Part shown: one piece after another, positions 1-8,309 of the stretch
Position numbering within the stretch: position 1 is the first letter of the stretch
Layout: the number at the start of each line of letters is the position of its first letter
Assembly (NCBI GenBank): GCA_947489525.1
Contig: CANLDW010000001.1
Span: forward strand, 434,001 to 498,000
Source: an uncultured Psychrobacter sp.
GTDB taxonomy: Bacteria > Pseudomonadota > Gammaproteobacteria > Pseudomonadales > Moraxellaceae
Length of the DNA stretch: 64,000 nt
Direction of reading: 5' to 3'
Notes under the pieces: model-generated
Database searches by the model: none
Told to the model about the DNA's origin: nothing
What the model saw: only the letters and a program-made list of their open reading frames with translations
Made by a program: the position numbers and the translations under genes

Positions 1-2
1 AA

Positions 3-596
3 AAAGTTGAACCTCTGCTAGCAGAAGGTAAAGCGGCGCGCGCAGCTAATCTTGACGCGGACGAGAAAAAACTAATCAGAAGCTATGGTCTGATTACCCT
101 GAAACCGACGATGTATATCGCTAACGTTAGTGAAGATGGTTTTGAAAATAACCCTTATCTAGATGCTGTACGCGATTATGCGACGGGCGAGGACTCCATC
201 GTTATCGCACTGTGCAACCAGATTGAGTCTGAGATTGCCCAGCTTGATGACGCGGATAAAAAAGACTTCTTAGATGATATGGGTATGGAAGAAGCGGGTC
301 TTGATCAAGTGATTCGCGGTGGTTATGATCTGCTCGATATGCAGACTTACTTTACTGCTGGGGTCAAAGAAGTACGCGCGTGGACTGTCAAGATCGGCGC
401 CACTGCTCCAGAAGCAGCAGGCGTGATTCATACTGACTTTGAGCGCGGTTTTATTCGTGCTGAGGTCATCTCTTATGACGACTTTATCGAATACAATGGC
501 GAGAAAGGCGCAGCTGCTGCTGGCAAGTCGCGCTTAGAAGGTAAAACCTATATCGTCCAAGATGGCGATGTCATGCACTTTAGGTTTAATGTATAA
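3..596 (+). CDS. ychF: Ribosome-associated ATPase YchF, C-terminal part (5' end outside window)
   Basis: The open frame enters from the left edge and gives 197 residues ending FRFNV. They match the C-terminal third of the Obg-related ATPase YchF/Ola1: the end of the helical domain, then the TGS domain with [21 protein letters not shown] and the closing [11 protein letters not shown]. The family binds ATP rather than GTP, associates with ribosomes and affects translation and oxidative-stress responses. The nucleotide-binding N-terminus is outside the window. A hairpin terminator follows 43 bases after the stop. An internal ATG at 111 is not the true start, because conserved sequence continues upstream of it in frame. 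Confidence 0.93.
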   Translation, partial: KVEPLLAEGKAARAANLDADEKKLIRSYGLITLKPTMYIANVSEDGFENNPYLDAVRDYATGEDSIVIALCNQIESEIAQLDDADKKDFLDDMGMEEAGLDQVIRGGYDLLDMQTYFTAGVKEVRAWTVKIGATAPEAAGVIHTDFERGFIRAEVISYDDFIEYNGEKGAAAAGKSRLEGKTYIVQDGDVMHFRFNV

Positions 597-638
597 TTGT
601 TTTTTTGTTAAGAAACATCAGTAACTTTGAACAACCAA

Positions 639-666
639 AAGTCAGCCTTTGCGCTGGCTTTTTTTA
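639..666 (+). terminator. Rho-independent terminator after ychF
   Basis: AAGTCAGC pairs with GCTGGCTT (one G-U pair) around a six-base loop, followed by a run of T. It lies just downstream of ychF and before dgt. Confidence 0.8.
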
Positions 667-727
667 TTATACTAAGAATAAGAAAACGATAAGCAAAATT
701 GTATCTTAAAAATATGGATAATAATAA

Positions 728-2182
728 ATGATGGTTTCAAACAGTTCACAACGGGCAAATGCAACCAAGCGGTCAAATGCGCGCTGGGCAGCTCTATTTA
801 ATGCGCAGCGTTTAGGAAGCAACAAAAAAGCACCCGCACAAGATAGCGCTCGCTCCTCCTTTCACAAAGACTACGATAGACTGGTTTTTTCGCACTCCTT
901 TCGTCAGCTCAACCAAAAGACCCAAGTGCATCCGCTGACCAATCAGCTCGGTATTCATACGCGCCTTACGCACTCGCTTGAAGTCTCCTGTATCGGCCGC
1001 TCTTTAGGGATTATGGCGGCGGAGAAACTACATGACAAGTTAGCAGGTGGTTTGCCAATTGGCGTCTCCCCTGCTGATATTGGCGTGATTGTGCAAGCCG
1101 CTTGCCTTGCCCACGATATTGGTAATCCGCCCTTTGGTCACGCGGGCGAGTATGCTATTCGTGATTGGTTTGTCCATCCTGATCGCAAGCCGATCTTGCA
1201 AAAATTAGCGCCACATGAGCGCTTGGACGTCCTCACTTATGAAGGTAATGCTCAAGGGTTTCGCCTACTGGTGCGCAATGAGCATCATCCAGATCGCGGC
1301 GGTATGCGCCTCACTTGTGCCACTTTGGGCGCGTTTATGAAATACCCTTGGCTTGCCACCCATAGTCAAACGCGAGATAGCTCACATGCTAATACGGCTA
1401 ATCAAAAACAAGAGTTAAAACCCCAGCGCGCGCAGAAGTTCGGTAGCTTTGCTAGTGAAGCCGATCAATTAGACGCTTTAGCTCATTGTCTACAACTGCC
1501 GCGCTCAGAGCAGCACGATGGCTATGCTCGCCACCCGCTGGCTTATCTGCTGGAGGCCGCAGATGATATTTGCTACGCGCTCATCGATCTTGAAGACGGC
1601 ATTCATCTCAATATGCTCACTTATCATGAAGTGGCGACTATCTTTTATGAGCTTATTGGCGAGCGACCCGCTAGTATCGATATACCAGCAGCAACCTCTA
1701 TTCGACAACACTTAGCGTCTCTACGCGCGCGCGCAATGATGCGCCTTGTCAATACTGTAACCGATGCCTTTGTCGCCAACAGCGATGCTTTATTGGCAGG
1801 GACGCTTGAGGGTAGCTTATTTGCGCACTGTGATATAAGTGTACAAAACGGTATTAGGCAGGCAAAACATCTGGCTCGTGAAAAGATATTTAATCATCCA
1901 AGCAAAGTGCGTATGGAGCTGATGGCGAACCAATGTCTGCATCGTCTGCTGGATGCGTTTATGCCGCTCGCTTGGAATAACGGACAGACTGCGTCGATGT
2001 CGTTTGAGCAGCAGCGCTTGCTTAAACTATTGCAGCCTCATTTAGATGAACAGCAGCGTATCTTGGCGGATAACATTTACTTCAACGTTCTAAATATATT
2101 GGACTTTATTACGGGTATGAACGATCACGAAGCCTATAGACTGGCGCAAGAGCTACAAGGTCATTGGGGCACGGTGGTTTAA
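728..2182 (+). CDS. dgt: Deoxyguanosinetriphosphate triphosphohydrolase-like HD hydrolase
   Basis: This 484-residue protein belongs to the HD-domain dNTP triphosphohydrolase family, which cleaves dNTPs to nucleoside and triphosphate and so influences nucleotide pools. The N-terminal signature DRLVFSHSFRQL lies near residues 50-61, RLTHSLEV near 79-86 supplies the first metal-binding His, and the HD pair is at about 129-130 in LAHDIGNPPFGHAGE. A second His/Asp-rich segment, EAADDICYALIDLEDG, is in the centre. Length fits the long Dgt subfamily. The start is ATGATG at 728/731 and I cannot choose between them. The gene appears monocistronic. Exact dNTP preference cannot be read from sequence. 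Confidence 0.92.
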   Translation: MMVSNSSQRANATKRSNARWAALFNAQRLGSNKKAPAQDSARSSFHKDYDRLVFSHSFRQLNQKTQVHPLTNQLGIHTRLTHSLEVSCIGRSLGIMAAEKLHDKLAGGLPIGVSPADIGVIVQAACLAHDIGNPPFGHAGEYAIRDWFVHPDRKPILQKLAPHERLDVLTYEGNAQGFRLLVRNEHHPDRGGMRLTCATLGAFMKYPWLATHSQTRDSSHANTANQKQELKPQRAQKFGSFASEADQLDALAHCLQLPRSEQHDGYARHPLAYLLEAADDICYALIDLEDGIHLNMLTYHEVATIFYELIGERPASIDIPAATSIRQHLASLRARAMMRLVNTVTDAFVANSDALLAGTLEGSLFAHCDISVQNGIRQAKHLAREKIFNHPSKVRMELMANQCLHRLLDAFMPLAWNNGQTASMSFEQQRLLKLLQPHLDEQQRILADNIYFNVLNILDFITGMNDHEAYRLAQELQGHWGTVV

Positions 2183-2357
2183 TCAGCCGTTTAATTCGAC
2201 TCACACTATCGTTAAAGGTTGAGTCTAAAACTCTGGTTTGTCGCCGAAAAATAATCTTTCTACGAGGCAGGATATCAATAACCTAAATCTTAGTGTGGAT
2301 TTAATTCGTATTTTAACCGTAAAATGAGTATGATGAACTTCTATCAGGTAATTTTGA

Positions 2358-3044
2358 ATGATTATGAGCAGTCGCGAACAAAAAAAACTTCAAACTCGGC
2401 ACGCTTTTTTTAATGCGGTGCTTGATCTATGTATGACCGGTCAATCCTTTAGCTCTATTAGTCTTAGGCAAGTAACGCGAGAGGTTGGCGTCGTACCAAC
2501 CGCCTTTTATCGCCACTTTGATGATATGGAAGCGCTTGGACGCGCCTTAGTATTCGAAGAGCTTGGCGGCACCCTAGCAACCCTTAGCGATGGGCTGCAA
2601 ATCGGTCGTAAACGCAGTTATGATCGACAGATTGCCAAAAGCATTCAGCTCTTTTTGGCGATGGTCAACGATCAGCCCTGCTACTGGCAGTTTTTGGTCA
2701 GCGAACGCTATGGCGGCTCAGAAGCAGTACGTAAGGCGATCAATGAGCTGATTAAAAAGCACGGTCAAAGCTTGGCTGAGGATTTAGCGCTCCAGCCGGC
2801 CTTTACTCATATCAACGCTTACGACAGACGCCTCTTGGCTGAAGCTGGGGTAAACATGTTCTTTTCTTGGATTATCGATTGGCTGGAGTTAACGTATACC
2901 GAAGATCATGATGATGAAGTGGATCTAGCAGATATTGATCGCAAAAAACAGTTGATGCTACACAACTGTACGCGCCAAGCGCAAATGTTGTTTTATGGTG
3001 CTTATAATTGGAAATCTTCTGAAGAGACGCGTTTAACCGATTAA
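2358..3044 (+). CDS. TetR-family transcriptional regulator, FabR-like
   Basis: The 228-residue protein has an N-terminal TetR helix-turn-helix (about residues 18-62, with SLRQVTREVGVVPTAFYRHF) and an all-helical ligand domain. The spacing, the VPTAFYRHFDD motif and the ending FYGAYNWKSSEE resemble FabR, the repressor of unsaturated fatty acid synthesis, more than generic TetR proteins. No fatty-acid gene adjoins it: dgt lies upstream on the same strand and gspK converges only 15 bases after its stop. Control of fab or des genes elsewhere is therefore an inference by similarity. ATG codons at 2358 and 2364 are both possible starts. Confidence 0.82.
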   Translation: MIMSSREQKKLQTRHAFFNAVLDLCMTGQSFSSISLRQVTREVGVVPTAFYRHFDDMEALGRALVFEELGGTLATLSDGLQIGRKRSYDRQIAKSIQLFLAMVNDQPCYWQFLVSERYGGSEAVRKAINELIKKHGQSLAEDLALQPAFTHINAYDRRLLAEAGVNMFFSWIIDWLELTYTEDHDDEVDLADIDRKKQLMLHNCTRQAQMLFYGAYNWKSSEETRLTD

Positions 3045-3059
3045 AGCGTCTACTATTAG

Positions 3060-4127
3060 TTAATCTGATGACGATGTAAAACTAGGCCGAAATGCCCATA
3101 AGCGCTGCGTCACTACCTTGATGTCTTTAGCTGCTGCAGCGTCACTATTCACACTATCGCTAGTATTCGTGTTGGCATCTTCATTTCTACTTTGATTATT
3201 AACAGTAGTCTCTGCGTCCATTTTACTGATCAATACCGTTGCGAATCGCTGTTTGCCATCGGTATTGGTAACAGAAATAAGCGTCATAAAGGCGCGACTG
3301 TCAACAGCTAACAGTGGTGTTACCATCTCGCGCTGCTCCTCACTTAACCCCCTTAAAGCTGGCTGCTGCCATAAATCATCAACAGCGCTTAGTACCTGCT
3401 TTTCGCGTACACTGATCAACGCTTGCATCTGCGTACTGGTGACATCCTCTGTTAGAGCAGCAAGCAGCGTAGGACTGGCTGTATTAACGTTGATCGGTAC
3501 AAAATAGGGTACAGCGCTCAGGTACGGGGTCAAGCGTGCTAAAGCCTCTGGATCCATACCTTGTACATCCTGCAATTGATCAACACTGCTAAAGGGCTGA
3601 TTCGGTAAGGTGTGGTCTACACTGCTCCTGCTTTGACTATATACCATACCCTCATCGCCGCCATCTTGATACACTCCAAGATCTGGGTCTTGCCAATCTA
3701 GGATGGCGCTAGCAACGTCGGGATCGACATCAAATTGGGTTAATAGTCGTTGTAGAACCGCAAAAGCTGCTTCATCAGTGGCGCCATCGTGATACAGATT
3801 ATTGATATTAAAGCGACTCGCCTCATCGCGTAGCTCAAAGGTAACGCTATCACTGCCCAAAGGATAAGGCGGTATAGGCTTGGCCCAAATATCTTGCATA
3901 CTATCAGTATCGTTGATTTCGCTCTCAGCGCGTATCATGGCAAGCGCCAGTTGTGTGCCTGCATCGATATCTTGCAATAACTGGTTTTGATCAAATAACA
4001 GCCCACTACGCCGAATTGCCACCTTTTGACTGGCAAGCATAGCTCCAGCTACTATTGTGATACTGACGACCAGTAACAAGATAGTCAGTAACGCCACCCC
4101 GCGCTGCGAGCTCATCGTCCTTAACAT
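3060..4127 (-). CDS. gspK: Type II secretion minor pseudopilin GspK
   Basis: The 355-residue protein starts with a short prepilin leader ending SSQRG, followed by a hydrophobic helix VALLTILLLVVSITIVAGAML. Residue +5 of the mature form is Thr, not Glu, as is usual for GspK, the tip subunit of the pseudopilus. The large periplasmic domain contains FELRDEASRFNINNL and AILDWQDPD, which are GspK hallmarks. It ends with a low-complexity Asn/Thr/Ser/Ala-rich stretch (about residues 305-335). It is the last gene of gspH-I-J-K, starting 10 bases after gspJ stops. The first Met or Met5 could be the start; both leave a plausible leader. Confidence 0.93.
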   Translation of the reverse strand: MLRTMSSQRGVALLTILLLVVSITIVAGAMLASQKVAIRRSGLLFDQNQLLQDIDAGTQLALAMIRAESEINDTDSMQDIWAKPIPPYPLGSDSVTFELRDEASRFNINNLYHDGATDEAAFAVLQRLLTQFDVDPDVASAILDWQDPDLGVYQDGGDEGMVYSQSRSSVDHTLPNQPFSSVDQLQDVQGMDPEALARLTPYLSAVPYFVPINVNTASPTLLAALTEDVTSTQMQALISVREKQVLSAVDDLWQQPALRGLSEEQREMVTPLLAVDSRAFMTLISVTNTDGKQRFATVLISKMDAETTVNNQSRNEDANTNTSDSVNSDAAAAKDIKVVTQRLWAFRPSFTSSSD

Positions 4128-4137
4128 CGATAACTCC

Positions 4138-4977
4138 TCACTGACCTACAGCAAAGTTAGGCATGTTGGGCACACCTCCACTACTGTTTTGCATTCGGTT
4201 GTCGCCTGGACTACTATTACCAGTATTGCCACTATTGTTATTTTGTCCGCTAGCGTCGTCGCTGCTCGGCGTATTGAGCGCAGTCTGAGTATTAGCGTCT
4301 GGTAATGGCTCTGGCGTCAGCGCCCATTGCCAAGCAAGCGGCATATCCTCATAAGTAAAGCTTAGCCCAATACCTTTGGGTAATAGCATAGTCTCAGATG
4401 GCGCATCAGTTGCATTAGAGACTGTATTGGACGCATCGCTCGGACTTGGAAAACTGGCGCTCGTCTCTGGTAAATAAGCTTGCCATTGCCCAGCACTTAT
4501 ATCGTCCAACAGTACACTATCTAAACTTACGCTATCAGCTCCGCCCTGTATATCCATGTATTGACGGCGGATTAAGCGCTCATCATCAAACACGTATTCA
4601 ATCCGCTGCAGACTTGGACTACTTTGATAACGCGGATCAGGATCAGCGAAGCGCACAAAGCGGATACGCGCGCCATCAACACTCATAAAAGGCTCTGGTG
4701 GTGCAGCAGTGGCATTGGTATCACTGTTATTGGTGTTGTCGTTATTATCGGTATCAATTGCCGTATTAGGCGCTTGGTAAGCAACGATTTGTGCCATGTC
4801 TTGCTGTAGCTGCAAATAAGCGTATTGCAGTACCGCTAAGTTATCGGCATGATACTGGGCGCGCTCGCGAGCACGATTGACACTATCAAACACTTGCCAG
4901 CCTGCCACCGCAAGCATGGCAAATATCGCCATCGCTACCATGAGCTCAAGCAGGGTAAAGCCGCGCTGGCGTATCAC
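4138..4977 (-). CDS. gspJ: Type II secretion minor pseudopilin GspJ
   Basis: This is a type IV pilin-like protein of 279 residues with the cleavage site RQRG|FTLLELMVAMAIFAMLAVAGW; Glu at +5 is present. GspJ assembles with GspI and GspK at the tip of the periplasmic pseudopilus that pushes folded exoproteins through GspD. The core contains an N-terminal long helix and ARIRFVRFADPD. The C-terminal 70 residues are Asn/Gly/Ser-rich and low in complexity, longer than in many homologues. Translation appears to start at GTG (4975-4977), overlapping the gspI stop in a GTGA junction, which suggests translational coupling. Confidence 0.93.
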   Translation of the reverse strand: MIRQRGFTLLELMVAMAIFAMLAVAGWQVFDSVNRARERAQYHADNLAVLQYAYLQLQQDMAQIVAYQAPNTAIDTDNNDNTNNSDTNATAAPPEPFMSVDGARIRFVRFADPDPRYQSSPSLQRIEYVFDDERLIRRQYMDIQGGADSVSLDSVLLDDISAGQWQAYLPETSASFPSPSDASNTVSNATDAPSETMLLPKGIGLSFTYEDMPLAWQWALTPEPLPDANTQTALNTPSSDDASGQNNNSGNTGNSSPGDNRMQNSSGGVPNMPNFAVGQ

Positions 4978-5456
4978 GGCAGACTCCCGAGTGCGCTTGA
5001 GTTAGCGCCCATGTTTGTTTCAGGTTCGCTTAACATAATATCGATATCGGTCACGGAGGTAAGCGTTTGACCATCGACGATAGGCGCAACGCTAATATTG
5101 ACTATTTTTAGCTCAGGGACAATCGCGTTTTGAGTGCTCATGACGACTTGCCACTCTCGTCCTTGTGAGATGAGCGTTTGCGTGCGATTGGCGGTCAGCG
5201 CTGTCTCTCGAATACGCAAATCAGCAGCGGCATTTTGCGCCACAAAGTGCGCAAGCGTACGCGTGCGTAAGATATCAACAGAATTAAGATAGGCGCTACT
5301 CGCGCGGCTGGCAGCGACGGCGACCACTGCCAATATAGCTAGAGCGACCATAACCTCAATTAAAGTAAAACCGCTTTCACGCAAGCTTATAGTATGTGTA
5401 GAAGGTAGAGATTTACCGCTGGTGAATAGTTTAGCGCTTTTAGATAAAAAAGCCAT
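4974..5456 (-). CDS. gspI: Type II secretion minor pseudopilin GspI
   Basis: The 160-residue protein has a 29-residue leader, then the prepilin peptidase site ESG|FTLIEVMVALAILAVVAV. The domain that follows includes AHFVAQNAAADLRI, resembling the GspI AQNxxxxL motif. GspI nucleates the GspI-J-K tip complex. Its ATG shares one base with the gspH stop (TAATG), and its own stop overlaps gspJ, so the three are very likely co-translated. The leader is longer than the usual 6-15 residues but less extreme than that of GspH. Confidence 0.92.
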   Translation of the reverse strand: MAFLSKSAKLFTSGKSLPSTHTISLRESGFTLIEVMVALAILAVVAVAASRASSAYLNSVDILRTRTLAHFVAQNAAADLRIRETALTANRTQTLISQGREWQVVMSTQNAIVPELKIVNISVAPIVDGQTLTSVTDIDIMLSEPETNMGANSSALGSLP

Positions 5457-6343
5457 TAGAGTCGCTCCTGCCCAAGCATCACACTACCATCTGGCATAAT
5501 CGTGATGACCTCACCGACCAGTCGCGCATCATGACGTACCTCAATGGTTACAGGTGTCGCCTGCCCCGTACCAAACCAGAGAATCTGTGGTACGCTCTGT
5601 TCACTAAACCACGGCTGTAATGTCTGCCCGCGCGCGCTCGTGCTATTCGCTGTGTCCAAGCTTTGAATATTTAGACTGACGCCCTCAGGCATCTGCGGTA
5701 ATACGACCTCAGACTCCCTATCCCAACTTGGGGTGGTCTGTGCCGCCTCACTCGACATGGCAGATAGCTCCATCGCATTTTTAGCCCTGCCATCCGTAGC
5801 ATCAGTGGCAGTGTTTTGGTATGCCACGTAGGCATTAGACAAGCTTACGATAACTGGTGTGACTTGACCTTGTTTGTCCGCCTGTAGTTTTAGCCCCATA
5901 GGCTGCATACGCTCAGCAGATAATAATCTGACGTAGCTTAATGAGTCAGTAAGATGCTCATAAAAGGCGCGGTTTTTACGCGATTCGCTACTGCCTACTG
6001 ATAAGCTCATCATGCCTGCAAATATAGACAAGATCACGATAACAACCATGATCTCAATTAGCGTAAAGCCCACTTGTTCGCACTTTAACCTACCTGACGT
6101 AGATAAAGGTATAGCGATAGGTTTGATCGGCTGGCCAGTAGCTGTATCTACTAAGGTTGGGTCCAGTTTGACTGGCTTGTGATCATAAGTATTAAGATTA
6201 ATAGCAAAACAGAGGGGTTTGATTGATGTAACGGAGACAAAAACACTTGATGATGAGCACTGAGTTCTTAGTAGAGGAGATTGCGGCAAACTTGGCTCCC
6301 CATCGGTCACTGAACGTTGTTTAGTTTTAGCAGTGACCAACAT
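5456..6343 (-). CDS. gspH: Type II secretion minor pseudopilin GspH with very long leader
   Basis: After residue 92 the protein reads like GspH: EQVG|FTLIEIMVVIVILSIFAG, Glu at +5, then a long helix with YVRLLSAERMQPMGL. The mature part is about 203 residues. No ATG, GTG or TTG codon lies between the early leader and the cleavage site, and the ATG at 6343 is preceded by an AAGG Shine-Dalgarno sequence at normal spacing. The unusual 92-residue leader therefore appears genuine rather than a start-calling error. It begins 21 bases after the stop of a TetR gene on the same strand, so the TetR gene and gspHIJK probably form one operon. Confidence 0.88.
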   Translation of the reverse strand: MLVTAKTKQRSVTDGEPSLPQSPLLRTQCSSSSVFVSVTSIKPLCFAINLNTYDHKPVKLDPTLVDTATGQPIKPIAIPLSTSGRLKCEQVGFTLIEIMVVIVILSIFAGMMSLSVGSSESRKNRAFYEHLTDSLSYVRLLSAERMQPMGLKLQADKQGQVTPVIVSLSNAYVAYQNTATDATDGRAKNAMELSAMSSEAAQTTPSWDRESEVVLPQMPEGVSLNIQSLDTANSTSARGQTLQPWFSEQSVPQILWFGTGQATPVTIEVRHDARLVGEVITIMPDGSVMLGQERL

Positions 6344-6364
6344 AGTCTACCTTAATCGTTCGCC

Positions 6365-7054
6365 TTAATAGTTCGTATTGCGGTGCTGTTCTGACTCTGT
6401 ATCGATTTGCTCGACCAGCTCATGCATGTCTTCATCTGTCATATCCTCATCATCGGTATAAGCCGGATGATGACTAGGCAAATCTAACATCTGCTGCACA
6501 AAAGCGTAACGCAAAGTGTCACGACGACCCAAATAACGCTGGTAAAAACTTGAGTTTAGCAGCCCCGCCCCGCCCTGACCCATCGCCCAAATAGAAGACA
6601 AATAATCACGCGTGCTTAGACTACTGCGCTGCTCTTTTAGATAAGCGCTGATAATATCAATCAAGCGTTTCATACGCTGACGGCGAATATCATACAGCTC
6701 ACCAAATAAGCGATTTAGCCCTGTCACTGAGGCGGCAAGACGCTCCTCAATTTGGTTGAGGAGCATCGCCTTTTGCGGATTAAACAATTGCTGAAAGATC
6801 ATGCGTGCCACGCCTGCTGATGGACAGTCATCAATGCGGTTAATCTCAAACAACTGCTCCTCGTAGCGGATAATGATACGAAGATATAGCTCGTCTTTAC
6901 TAGAAAAGTGCTTGTAGAGTGTCCCTTTAGCAAGATCGAGCTGGTCAGCTAGACTATCTAGAGTAATATCACCATCGCCTGACTCAAGTAACAGCTGCTC
7001 AGCCATCGCTAAGATATTCTCTTCTCTTGCTTTAAACTGATGTTGACGACTCAT
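6365..7054 (-). CDS. TetR-family transcriptional regulator at the head of the gspHIJK operon
   Basis: The protein of 229 residues starts at the ATG at 7054, preceded by GGGAGT. The frame also opens upstream at a TTG (7066), which is less likely. A TetR helix-turn-helix occupies about residues 10-55, with TLDSLADQLDLAKGTLYKHFSSKDELY. The C-terminal domain is helical, and the last 35 residues are rich in Asp/Glu/His. The ligand is unknown. The gene is 21 bases upstream of gspH and points the same way, so it may autoregulate itself and the pseudopilin genes. Linkage by read-through without functional control remains possible. Confidence 0.85.
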   Translation of the reverse strand: MSRQHQFKAREENILAMAEQLLLESGDGDITLDSLADQLDLAKGTLYKHFSSKDELYLRIIIRYEEQLFEINRIDDCPSAGVARMIFQQLFNPQKAMLLNQIEERLAASVTGLNRLFGELYDIRRQRMKRLIDIISAYLKEQRSSLSTRDYLSSIWAMGQGGAGLLNSSFYQRYLGRRDTLRYAFVQQMLDLPSHHPAYTDDEDMTDEDMHELVEQIDTESEQHRNTNY

Positions 7055-7324
7055 GAGTACTCCCAAAATTCAACTGAATTAAGCTTATAATTTGCTCGCG
7101 ATACCTTGTGTTTATCCAATCAGGTGTGATAAATAAGGATTTGGATAATGATTATATGACTTTAAACGTTTTGCACACGATAATACTGCTCGCATCAAAA
7201 AAGCGTTACTGTATGCTAAATAATACCGCTTTTTCATATATCTGTGAACAGGTGTTTTATATGAGGTGGATGTAGGCGTAATCAGTATTTTAATGAATGA
7301 CTGTATGGTCATATCATAACGATT

Positions 7325-8113
7325 TTAGTGATATTGTGCTAGTAAATTTACAAAGTTTTTTGTGGTGATCGCGCCGACTTCCTCGACACTAAGCTTCTGT
7401 AGATCAGCTATGCACTGCGCTACATAAGGTACAAATGCAGGCTCATTAGGCTTGCCGCGTTTAGGTACGGGTGCTAAATAAGGACTATCTGTTTCAATGA
7501 GCACGCGATCCATAGGCATATTTTGCGCCGCCTCTTTAATCATCTGCGCACTCTTAAAACTGACGATACCTGAGAACGAGATATAAAACCCTAAATCTAG
7601 CGCTTTTTTGGCAGTCTCCCAATCCTCAGTAAAACAATGGATAATACCGTGCTCTGCGCCTTCCGCCTTTAATATATCAATCGTATCTTCTTTAGCCTCG
7701 CGCATATGGATAATCAAAGGTTTTTTTAGCTGCTGACTGGCGTGAATATGACGCGCCAGACTGGCTTGCTGCTCGCGTTTATTCTCAGTTGACCAGTAAT
7801 AATCCAGTCCCGTCTCTCCGATTGCCCAGACGTGATCGTGACTTGCGTTATCAACCAAACGCTCAACGCTCGCTGATTGCAATACACTAATATCTTCACA
7901 CGGGTGAATGCCCACACTCATACCTAATTCAAGCTGCTGATCGCTATAGGTGCTGATAATATTTGCGATATCATCGTACTCTGCAAAGTCGCACATGATT
8001 GCCATTGCCCGCGTGACATTCGCCGCTTTCATCGCATCGATCGCGCCTGCTAATTGACCATCGTACTTGCTAAGATCTAAACGGTTAAGGTGACAGTGAC
8101 TATCGGTAAACAT
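7325..8113 (-). CDS. tatD: TatD-family metal-dependent deoxyribonuclease
   Basis: The 262-residue protein has the full TatD metal-site set: DSHCHL at residues 3-8, GETGLDYY in the first third, LIIHMREA and IIHCFTED centrally, and IETDSPYLAP towards the end. TatD/YcfH enzymes are TIM-barrel phosphoesterases with DNase or tRNA-processing activity. The typical length of 255-265 residues is met. The upstream ATG at 8113 fits DSHCH at the extreme N-terminus. Whether it is the tatD or the ycfH/yjjV paralogue cannot be settled here. The 258-base spacer after it, before the TetR gene, contains no convincing gene. Confidence 0.92.
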   Translation of the reverse strand: MFTDSHCHLNRLDLSKYDGQLAGAIDAMKAANVTRAMAIMCDFAEYDDIANIISTYSDQQLELGMSVGIHPCEDISVLQSASVERLVDNASHDHVWAIGETGLDYYWSTENKREQQASLARHIHASQQLKKPLIIHMREAKEDTIDILKAEGAEHGIIHCFTEDWETAKKALDLGFYISFSGIVSFKSAQMIKEAAQNMPMDRVLIETDSPYLAPVPKRGKPNEPAFVPYVAQCIADLQKLSVEEVGAITTKNFVNLLAQYH

Positions 8114-8309
8114 AAGGTCTCTCTATATTGTTTTGAGGGTTTATATATTGCTCTGATCCGCCTATTTTTCAAGCTCTAAGAGACAAAAGCGATGCTGGAT
8201 AAAGTGTTGATATAAACACATAGCTCTAGATCGATCAAAACGCTATGACCATCTATACCACACTTCATCTACCCCACACTCCATGACAATAAAACCCTAT
8301 CGGTCGTTC

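Noticed and set aside
7112..7312. 66-residue frame between tatD and the TetR gene
   Set aside because: No good ribosome-binding site, no domain, AT-driven composition. Treated as non-coding.
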